NCBI GenBank assembly: GCA_937898165.1
Contig: CALDKO010000088.1
Coordinates: 1-5,739 of the forward strand
Origin: an uncultured bacterium
GTDB lineage: Bacteria; Patescibacteriota; Minisyncoccia; Phycocordibacterales; UBA1006
Length of the DNA: 5,739 bases
Direction of reading: 5' to 3'
Of the stretch, positions 1 to 4,946 are shown piece after piece; position 1 is the stretch's first letter; every line of letters starts with the position of its first letter. Made by a program: the position numbers and the translations under genes. Below the pieces are notes generated by a model, which saw only the letters and a program-made list of their open reading frames with translations, ran no database searches and was not told where the DNA came from.

Positions 1-242
1 TCGTTGAGGTCAAAAGTGTTAAGGTGATTGGCTTTTCTGATCTAAAAAACCTTCCAGTACGTCCCGAGGACAATTTAACAAAGGAAAAATGGAGAAAGCT
101 CGTAGTCAGTATAGAAACATATCTGAAGACATTGGGGGGAGGTGGGCAAGTTTCTTGGCAAATTGATCTTGCTTGTGTGTACATAAATACAGAAACAAGG
201 GAGGGGAAAGTGGTGCTTCTAGAAAATATTAATAAGGAGTAG
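1..242 (+). CDS. yraN: YraN/UPF0102 family protein, 3' part (5' end outside window)
   Basis: The reading frame is already open at the left edge (first whole codon at base 3) and ends with TAG at 240-242, giving 79 visible residues. It begins VEVK, which matches the end of the (F)VEVK strand of the UPF0102 fold, a family related to Holliday-junction resolvase-like PD-(D/E)xK nucleases. A spaced P..NLT..K..KL segment and a YLK helix follow, then the C-terminal strand WQIDLACVYIN, an acidic/basic turn and a closing LLENI. This order fits the C-terminal two-thirds of the family, usually about 115-130 residues, so roughly 40 N-terminal residues lie outside the window. A GTG at base 24 could be mistaken for a start, but the homologous VEVK motif lies upstream of it. 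The exact cellular role of YraN is not settled. A GGGG run sits in the loop before the last strand. The next genes are tRNAs 71 nt downstream, and no terminator separates them. Confidence 0.82.
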   Translation, partial: VEVKSVKVIGFSDLKNLPVRPEDNLTKEKWRKLVVSIETYLKTLGGGGQVSWQIDLACVYINTETREGKVVLLENINKE

Positions 243-272
243 GGGAATATAATTCGTGCGCTTTCTAAAAAA

Positions 273-283
273 TATGTTAGGAT
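273..283 (+). promoter_or_regulatory. Candidate extended -10 promoter for the tRNA pair
   Basis: TATG (273-276), one base, then TAGGAT (278-283) resembles the TATGnTATnCT boxes found before the flavoprotein and amidase genes. It would start transcription near 290, about 24 nt before the mature tRNA-Pro. No convincing -35 box is visible, and the hexamer departs from consensus at two positions. The call rests on motif similarity within this window only. Confidence 0.35.
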
Positions 284-313
284 AGAGACACAAAGTTATT
301 ACTTTGCACACAT

Positions 314-386
314 CGGAGTGTGGTGTAACGGCTAACATTCTGGTTTTGGGTACCAGCGACTCAGGGTTCGAATCCCTGCATCTCGA
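314..386 (+). tRNA. tRNA-Pro (anticodon UGG), imperfect acceptor stem
   Basis: The cloverleaf reads as follows. Acceptor 5' strand is 314-320; T8 G9; D stem GTGT/ACAT (323-326/335-338) with loop AACGGCTA. The anticodon stem CTGGT/ACCAG (340-344/352-356) is fully paired. The loop TTTGGGT (345-351) places TGG at 347-349, after the invariant T33 and before G37. The variable loop has 5 nt. The T arm CAGGG-TTCGAAT-CCCTG (362-378) is perfect. C1-G72 and A73 are the classic bacterial proline identity elements and agree with the anticodon. The acceptor strands CGGAGTG and CATCTCG pair poorly: positions 3-70 and 5-68 are G-U and 4-69 is A-C. CCA is not encoded. The D arm and anticodon 5' side match the neighbouring tRNA-His at about 23 of 26 positions. 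A glutamine reading would break the perfect anticodon stem. Confidence 0.88.
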
Positions 387-407
387 CACTGCCAATTTTG
401 GCGCTAT

Positions 408-480
408 GGGGACTATGGTGTAACGGTTAACACTCGGGTTTGTGGATCCCGCAATTCGGGTTCGATTCCCGATAGTCCCC
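408..480 (+). tRNA. tRNA-His (anticodon GUG)
   Basis: This is a full cloverleaf with the extra G-1 at 408 facing C73 at 480, the hallmark of bacterial tRNA-His. The acceptor GGGACTA/TAGTCCC (409-415/473-479) is perfectly paired. The D stem is GTGT/ACAC (418-421/430-433). The anticodon stem is CGGGT/TCCCG (435-439/447-451), with a U-U at its loop end. The anticodon GTG is at 442-444 and the T arm TCGGG-TTCGATT-CCCGA at 456-472. CCA is not encoded, so a CCA-adding enzyme is needed. It lies 21 nt after tRNA-Pro and is probably cotranscribed with it. The spacer contains a short inverted repeat GCCAA/TTGGC (391-402) that might form a small hairpin between the two tRNAs. Confidence 0.95.
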
Positions 481-486
481 CAAAGT

Positions 487-511
487 TGAGAATAAATTCT
501 CATAATTTTTT
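487..511 (+). terminator. Palindrome plus T-run after tRNA-His (weak terminator or operator)
   Basis: TGAGAAT-AA-ATTCTCA (487-502) is a perfect inverted repeat, followed three bases later by six T (506-511). As RNA it would fold as a 5-bp stem TGAGA/TCTCA with a six-base loop, a weak but plausible intrinsic terminator for the tRNA unit. The dyad could instead be a protein-binding site in front of the ABC-F gene, because TTGAGA at 486-491 also looks like a -35 box with AT-rich -10 candidates at 509-516. Confidence 0.4.
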
Positions 512-534
512 ATTAGTTCAATCAATTCAATCAC

Positions 535-2007
535 ATGGCAAAAGACGAAATTATCGCACGATTTGAAAACGTGTCATTTGAATACGGTGCTAATAAACCA
601 ATCCTTAAAGAGGTTGATTTTGCGATTCGTCGTGGTCTAAAAATTACATTAATGGGTCAAAATGGTGCAGGAAAATCTACATTATTTGGATTATTAACCG
701 GAACATTACAACCAGAGGATGGAAAAATTAACATTGTTCGAGGTGTTCGCGTGGCTATCAGTCGTCAAGTTATTCCTCGTGATCAATTAGATTTAACCGT
801 TCGAGAATTTTTCCAAAAATGTTTTGATAAACCAGTGTATGATATTGATCCAAAGATTGATGAAGTGCTTGAAGTTGTTCATTTAATTGGACACGAAAAG
901 GTTCATGACCGATTGATGAAATCATTTTCAGGAGGACAACAGGCACGATTATTGCTTGCCTCTGCATTGATCCAAGATCCGGATTTGTTATTGCTCGATG
1001 AACCAACAAATAACTTAGATCATGCAGGAATTGAACATTTAAAAGATTTTATCAAGACATATCAGAATACTGTTATGGTAATTTCCCATGATGCTGAATT
1101 TCTAAACTCGTTCACTGATGGAGTATTGTACCTTGATGTATTTTCAAAAAAAGTAGAACAGTACGTTGGTAACTATTATGACGTAGTAAAACAAATTACT
1201 GCACGGGTTGAAGCAGAAAATCGAAAGAATGCATTGCTCCAAAAAGAGATCCAAGCAAAAAAAGAAAAGGCAAACAAATTTGCATTCAAAGGTGGCCAGA
1301 TGCGATTGGTGGCAAAACAAATGCGTGAAAAAGCAGAAGAGTTGGAAGAAGAAATTGTTGATGTGCGTCGCGAAGACAAAACAATCCGTAAATTCGAGAT
1401 TCCAGTACAGGATGATTTGATTGGTCCAGTGATCACGATCAATAATTTTACGATCATGAAAAATCACAAAATCGTAAATAAAAAAGCGAGTGTCGTATTA
1501 AAACGAAACAATCATTTGTTATTAAAAGGTCCCAATGGAATTGGAAAATCAACATTATTGGAAACTCTTGCAAAAGGTGAAACTGAGGGTGTAACTATTC
1601 ATGAAGGTGTTCGCGTAGGATATTATCGACAGGATTTTTCAACATTAAATTTTGATCATACAGTGTATGAGTCTCTTGCAGAAGCATTAACATCAACAGG
1701 TGCGAAATTAGATGAGGAATTTATGAGAGCAATTGCATCTGGTTTTTTAATTACAGGTGAAATTGTTCGAACACGAATTGGAAATTTGTCAGAGGGGCAG
1801 AAAGGATTAGTTGCGTTTGCACGATTGGTGTTACAAAAACCAGGATTATTAATTTTAGATGAACCAACAAACCATATTAATTTCCGACACTTGCCGATTA
1901 TTGCAAAAGCTCTTGATAAATATCAAGGTGCAATGATTATCGTTTCTCACGTTCCTGAATTTGTAGAACAGATTCGTATTGATGAGACATTGGATTTGGA
2001 TAAATAA
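535..2007 (+). CDS. ABC-F family ATPase (ribosome-associated, duplicated ATP-binding cassette)
   Basis: This is a soluble 490-residue protein with two ATP-binding cassettes and no membrane segments, which is the ABC-F layout. Members act on translating ribosomes, reaching the peptidyl-tRNA site, rather than transporting solutes. Cassette 1 has Walker A GQNGAGKS (41-48), signature FSGGQQ (131-136), Walker B LLLLDEPTNNLD with D155/E156, and switch H185. A charged, helical linker (about 205-300, rich in K, E, R and Q) is in the position of the P-site tRNA interaction motif. Cassette 2 has Walker A GPNGIGKS (332-339), a variant signature LSEGQ (418-422), Walker B LLILDEPTNHIN with D442/E443, and switch H472. 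At 490 residues it is short for the family (commonly 500-650), with little room for an arm insertion or C-terminal tail. The second D-loop ends in Asn instead of the usual Asp. The ATG at 535 has no Shine-Dalgarno sequence upstream; the cassette homology begins a few residues after it, which supports this start. Which ABC-F subfamily it belongs to cannot be decided by eye. Confidence 0.9.
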   Translation: MAKDEIIARFENVSFEYGANKPILKEVDFAIRRGLKITLMGQNGAGKSTLFGLLTGTLQPEDGKINIVRGVRVAISRQVIPRDQLDLTVREFFQKCFDKPVYDIDPKIDEVLEVVHLIGHEKVHDRLMKSFSGGQQARLLLASALIQDPDLLLLDEPTNNLDHAGIEHLKDFIKTYQNTVMVISHDAEFLNSFTDGVLYLDVFSKKVEQYVGNYYDVVKQITARVEAENRKNALLQKEIQAKKEKANKFAFKGGQMRLVAKQMREKAEELEEEIVDVRREDKTIRKFEIPVQDDLIGPVITINNFTIMKNHKIVNKKASVVLKRNNHLLLKGPNGIGKSTLLETLAKGETEGVTIHEGVRVGYYRQDFSTLNFDHTVYESLAEALTSTGAKLDEEFMRAIASGFLITGEIVRTRIGNLSEGQKGLVAFARLVLQKPGLLILDEPTNHINFRHLPIIAKALDKYQGAMIIVSHVPEFVEQIRIDETLDLDK

Positions 2008-2029
2008 AAAACACCGACAGGTGTTTTTT
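2006..2029. terminator. Bidirectional intrinsic terminator between convergent genes
   Basis: AAAAAACACC-GACA-GGTGTTTTTT is a 10-bp perfect stem with a four-base loop. The T-tract terminates the plus-strand ABC-F transcript, and the A-tract becomes a T-tract on the minus strand for the DUF1328 gene, whose stop lies 5 bases away. The left arm begins inside the ABC-F stop codon (TAA at 2005-2007). Confidence 0.88.
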
Positions 2030-2034
2030 ATTAC

Positions 2035-2220
2035 TTATTTTGTTATATTACCAATTGATTTTCCGGCAACCAATCCCATAAGTAGACTGATAACAAAGAG
2101 TACAATAAAGATAAAAAATAGTATTTTCGCAATTCCCATTGTTGCACCAGCAATACCGCCAAATCCAAAGATAGCAGCAATGATCGCAATAATAAAGAAG
2201 GTAAGGCTCCATCGTAACAT
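2035..2220 (-). CDS. DUF1328 small two-helix membrane protein
   Basis: This 61-residue, very hydrophobic protein is read on the minus strand from ATG (2220-2218) to TAA (2037-2035). It begins MLRW. It has a first membrane helix (about 5-18), the glycine/alanine hairpin GFGGIAGA (19-26), then GIAKILFFIF leading into a second helix (about 31-52) and a short polar tail with lysines. This pattern (MLRWA..F...A..A...GFGGIAG...GIAKILF) is the signature of DUF1328, the family of E. coli YtjA, found in many bacteria at 50-65 residues. Its function is unknown; a role in the cell envelope or stress response is only guessed at. It converges on the ABC-F gene through a shared terminator and diverges from the flavoprotein gene. 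No Shine-Dalgarno lies next to the start; an AGGA is about 17 nt upstream, too far to serve. The codon-level match to a known family makes this a real gene despite its length. Confidence 0.88.
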   Translation of the reverse strand: MLRWSLTFFIIAIIAAIFGFGGIAGATMGIAKILFFIFIVLFVISLLMGLVAGKSIGNITK

Positions 2221-2323
2221 ATAGTTATAATTCGTTAGTTTCCTGTAAAATCGGCCCCATTACAGTGTATACCTCTATTGTCAGATAACATAACATTTTA
2301 AACACAAAATATCATTAATATGG

Positions 2324-2335
2324 TATGCTCCGATT
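2324..2335 (+). promoter_or_regulatory. Extended -10 promoter, leaderless start of the flavoprotein gene
   Basis: TG at 2321-2322 and one base precede TATGCT (2324-2329), which ends 6 nt before the ATG at 2336. With normal -10 to start-site spacing, transcription would begin at or beside the A of the ATG, giving a leaderless mRNA. No good -35 box is seen, as is usual for extended -10 promoters. Confidence 0.6.
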
Positions 2336-3583
2336 ATGCAATTGAAAGATCAACAATTCGATGTGGTAATCATTGGAGGCGGAGCGTCAGGAATGATGAC
2401 TGCTATTTCTGCGGCAGAGTTTGGAAAAAGTGTTGTAATACTTGAAAAAAATGCATCATTGGGACAGAAATTGGATATTACCGGCGGAGGACGATGCAAT
2501 ATTACCAATGCTGAATTTGATGTCCGAAAGTTTCTGAAAATATATGGTGATGCAGAATCGTTTTTACACTCGCCATTTTCAAAATTTTCTGCAAAAGATA
2601 CATTTGATTTTTTTGAATCTCGTGGACTGCCATTGGTTACGCAGGCTCGGAATCGTGTATTTCCAAAAACAGAAAAAGCCACCGATGTGTGTAATTTGTT
2701 AAAAAATGAAATCAAAAAATTAAAAATTACCGTGATGCATAAATGTAGTGTAAAAAATATTCTACAGGACAAGGGGGCAATTATCGGCGTACAAACATCG
2801 CAAGGAATTATTAAGGGTGGATCATATGTGCTGGCAACTGGCGGAATGTCACATCCAGAAACGGGTTCAACAGGAGACGGGTTTAATTGGTTAAAAAATC
2901 TTGGTCATACGATAAAAGACCCAACACCAACGATTGTTCCGTTGGCGGTTGATGATGCATGGATAAAAAGTTTACCTGGGGTTAGTTTGTCATTCATGAA
3001 AATTACGTTTTTTACAGAAGGTAAAAAAAGTTTTTCCAAAACAGGAAAAGTGTTGTTTACCCATTTTGGGTTATCTGGGCCACTTATTTTAAACAGCTCT
3101 AGTAAAGTTGCAGATTTATTACACACTGGAAAAGTGACCGCAAAAATTGATGCATATCCAGATACAACACTGGGGGCACTGGAACAGCAAATCATAAAAG
3201 TCTTTGATGCAAACAAAAATAAAATGTTAAAAACGATTTTCAAAGAAATTGTTCCTGCAGGAACGCATGATGCAATCATGACATTATTACCAGAAATAAA
3301 TTTTGAAACAAAAGTTCATAGTATTACACGCGATGAGCGAAAATTAATTGCGAATTTATTAAAAGAATTACCAGTCAGTATTTCAGGTCTCATGGGATAT
3401 GACCGTGCAGTGGTTGCTGATGGTGGTGTGACCCTTTCAGAAATCGATACGCGAACCATGCGATCAAAGAAAATTTCGAATTTGTTCGTAACAGGAGATT
3501 TACTACATATTAACCGACCATCAGGAGGATATTCGCTTCAACTATGTTGGACGACCGGATATGTTGCAGGAATTTCTGCATAA
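2336..3583 (+). CDS. HI0933/YhiN-type FAD-dependent oxidoreductase (flavoprotein)
   Basis: This 415-residue protein fits the HI0933-like (YhiN/BaiN) flavoprotein family, normally about 390-420 residues. The N-terminal Rossmann motif GGGASG (14-19) binds the ADP part of FAD, with E37 ending the second strand to hold the ribose. The family-specific stretch LGQKLDITGGGRCNITN (42-58) follows, then LATGGMSHP and GSTGDG (166-182), the second nucleotide-contact region. A middle beta-rich domain (about 195-330) leads to the C-terminal FAD-binding part: TMRSKKISNLFVTGDLLH, then SGGYSLQ (396-402) and a final glycine-containing helix. Family members are cytosolic; substrates are mostly unknown (one gut member, BaiN, was linked to bile-acid metabolism), so the reaction here cannot be named. 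Where many members have GE(V/L)LD, this one has GDLLHINR. The ATG at 2336 lies just before the Rossmann strand, and no other start codon exists between it and an upstream in-frame stop. A strong hairpin terminator starts in its stop codon. Confidence 0.9.
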   Translation: MQLKDQQFDVVIIGGGASGMMTAISAAEFGKSVVILEKNASLGQKLDITGGGRCNITNAEFDVRKFLKIYGDAESFLHSPFSKFSAKDTFDFFESRGLPLVTQARNRVFPKTEKATDVCNLLKNEIKKLKITVMHKCSVKNILQDKGAIIGVQTSQGIIKGGSYVLATGGMSHPETGSTGDGFNWLKNLGHTIKDPTPTIVPLAVDDAWIKSLPGVSLSFMKITFFTEGKKSFSKTGKVLFTHFGLSGPLILNSSSKVADLLHTGKVTAKIDAYPDTTLGALEQQIIKVFDANKNKMLKTIFKEIVPAGTHDAIMTLLPEINFETKVHSITRDERKLIANLLKELPVSISGLMGYDRAVVADGGVTLSEIDTRTMRSKKISNLFVTGDLLHINRPSGGYSLQLCWTTGYVAGISA

Positions 3584-3605
3584 AAACACCAATATTGGTG
3601 TTTTT
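3582..3605. terminator. Bidirectional-type intrinsic terminator of the flavoprotein gene
   Basis: AAAAACACCAAT followed directly by ATTGGTGTTTTT is a perfect 24-nt palindrome starting in the TAA stop (3581-3583). In RNA the central AATATT would form the loop, leaving a stem of about 9 bp with a T-run. The arms AAAAACACC/GGTGTTTTT are the same as in the terminator at 2006-2029. Confidence 0.87.
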
Positions 3606-3612
3606 ATTATGA

Positions 3613-3624
3613 TATACTCATTAT
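3613..3624 (+). promoter_or_regulatory. Extended -10 promoter, leaderless start of the amidase gene
   Basis: TATG-A-TATACT, with the TG at 3610-3611 and the hexamer at 3613-3618, ends 6 nt before the ATG at 3625, the same spacing as before the flavoprotein gene. The predicted start site falls on the ATG. A -35 position would lie inside the preceding terminator and shows no match to TTGACA. Confidence 0.65.
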
Positions 3625-4752
3625 ATGAAAAATAGTGTTATTATATTTTTTCTCCTCATATCATTTATTCCGTCTGTTTCTCATGCAGAATCTCTTTCAC
3701 CTGCACAAAAATTTCAAGCAACACAACCTGTAAAAGTATTAATTGTTCCAGGACACGATAATGAATTTTCTGGAACTATGTTTAATAATGTAAAAGAGGC
3801 CGATTTAACATTAAAACTTGCTGAAAAATTGGCAGCGGAATTACATAAAAATCCATTAATTGCAGTAACTGTTTCCAGAAATAAAGATGGGTTTATATCA
3901 CCGCTGGTAGATTATTTTAATGACAATGAATCTCAAATCAAAAAATTTATAAAAACAAAAAAGAAAGCAATGGATCGATTAATAGAGAATGGAAATATTG
4001 AACCTGCTGACCAAGTACCACATGCATCTGCGCCAGCAAAAGCAGCGTATCAGTTATATGCAACGAATAAATGGGTTGATGAACAAGGTTTTGATCTGGT
4101 CATTCATATTCATTTTAATGATTATGGTTCACGCCTAGCTACAGGTGGTGAGTATAGCGGCTATTCAATTTATGTTCCAGATATTACCTTATTAAATCAC
4201 GATGTTTCTTTTGATCTGGGAACCAGTATTGGTAAAAGACTGCATACAGTATTACATACCAGTAATGCATTAACAGAACTTAAAAAAATAGACAAAAATG
4301 GGGTCATAGAGGATGCAAATTTAATTGCCCTTGGTTCTAATAGAACACTCTCTACTCCAAGCGTATTAATTGAATATTCATATATTTATGAACCTGCAGT
4401 GCTCGAATCAATGTTTCCAACATTTGCAACGGCATTTGCTCGTACTACTGCAGTAGGATTACAAGATTATCTTTCTGGAAAACAGGGAACACAAAAACCT
4501 TTTGAATATAATTTTAAATCAACGCTTTCGACTTCAAAAAAACAATCATCGGAAGTATTAATGTTACAGTATGCATTGGTTAATCTAGGGTATTATCCAC
4601 CAGCTGGGAAAACCAGAGATGACTGCCTGGTGACCGGAGTTTTTGGTCCATGTACAAAAACAGCTGTTCAAAAATTTCAAGCAGCACATAAAATAAAAGC
4701 CGACGGGGTTATTGGGAAACAAGGTCGAGCAATTTTGAACAAATTATTTTAA
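3625..4752 (+). CDS. Secreted N-acetylmuramoyl-L-alanine amidase (Amidase_3) with C-terminal PG-binding domain
   Basis: A 375-residue exported cell-wall hydrolase. Residues 1-21 form a signal peptide (MKN, hydrophobic core VIIFFLLISFIPSV, probable cut after SHA-21). The catalytic domain (about 36-285) looks like a zinc amidase of the Amidase_3 type, which cuts the bond between MurNAc and L-Ala. Likely zinc ligands are H44 in VPGHD, E58 in VKEADLTLKLA and H163 in IHIHFND, and the likely catalytic Glu is E250 in VLIEYSYI. A lysine-rich helical segment (about 95-150) separates the second and third ligands. A Ser/Thr/Lys linker (about 285-308) joins a peptidoglycan-binding domain (about 310-375) with LQYALVNLGYY, TGVFGPCTKTAVQKFQ and IKADGVIGKQGRAIL. 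The domain carries the only two cysteines of the protein, C334 and C343, possibly a disulfide after export. Expected roles are daughter-cell separation or wall remodelling. The gene is monocistronic, between its own promoter and a hairpin terminator. Family assignment is firm; activity is inferred from the residues. Confidence 0.88.
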   Translation: MKNSVIIFFLLISFIPSVSHAESLSPAQKFQATQPVKVLIVPGHDNEFSGTMFNNVKEADLTLKLAEKLAAELHKNPLIAVTVSRNKDGFISPLVDYFNDNESQIKKFIKTKKKAMDRLIENGNIEPADQVPHASAPAKAAYQLYATNKWVDEQGFDLVIHIHFNDYGSRLATGGEYSGYSIYVPDITLLNHDVSFDLGTSIGKRLHTVLHTSNALTELKKIDKNGVIEDANLIALGSNRTLSTPSVLIEYSYIYEPAVLESMFPTFATAFARTTAVGLQDYLSGKQGTQKPFEYNFKSTLSTSKKQSSEVLMLQYALVNLGYYPPAGKTRDDCLVTGVFGPCTKTAVQKFQAAHKIKADGVIGKQGRAILNKLF

Positions 4753-4753
4753 T

Positions 4754-4780
4754 AAAAACCACTGTTGCTCAGTGGTTTTT
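4754..4780. terminator. Intrinsic terminator of the amidase gene
   Basis: AAAAACCACTG-TTGCT-CAGTGGTTTTT forms an 11-bp perfect stem with a five-base loop and T-run, beginning one base after the stop codon. The symmetric A and T tracts would let it work in both directions, although no minus-strand gene is seen approaching from the right. Confidence 0.9.
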
Positions 4781-4894
4781 ATATTTGTTTTGATTGTTTC
4801 CATATAACGTCGAACCAACTACTCATCATAATTGCCAAATCCTCACTTTCAATTAATGTTCCGAACACAATTTTATTTTTTAATGAATATAATC

Positions 4895-4922
4895 TTGATA
4901 ATTTTTTGATAAATTTTATACT
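4895..4922 (+). promoter_or_regulatory. Sigma-70-type promoter for the unknown gene at 4947
   Basis: TTGATA (4895-4900), a 16-base spacer and TATACT (4917-4922) lie in an AT-rich stretch. The expected start is near 4929, which leaves about an 18-nt leader before the ATG at 4947. Unlike the promoters at 2324 and 3613, it has a recognisable -35 box, lacks the TG extension and is not leaderless. The remainder of the 4781-4946 spacer shows no other feature that I can support. Confidence 0.55.
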
Positions 4923-4946
4923 AACCTTCGCAAATCACCTGAACTC

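Noticed and set aside
314..386. Reading the first tRNA as tRNA-Gln (UUG)
   Set aside because: The D arm looks Gln/His-like and TTG occurs in the loop, but the perfect 5-bp anticodon stem puts TGG at positions 34-36, and C1-G72 with A73 fit proline.
219..503. Minus-strand reading frame of 94 codons
   Set aside because: It lies across both tRNA genes, and its residues are the reverse reading of conserved tRNA arms.
1144..1467. Two overlapping minus-strand frames and a plus-strand frame inside the ABC-F linker
   Set aside because: They arise from the A/G-rich coiled linker codons of the ABC-F gene and show only low-complexity Phe/Cys or Lys/Gln runs with no family resemblance.
1979..2224. Plus-strand 81-codon frame
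   Set aside because: It is the antisense of the well-matched DUF1328 gene and runs through the terminator hairpin.
2350..2772. Minus-strand 140-codon frame opposite the flavoprotein N-terminus
   Set aside because: It is antisense to conserved FAD-binding motifs, with no start context or recognisable domain. The same holds for the frame opposite 2905-3279.
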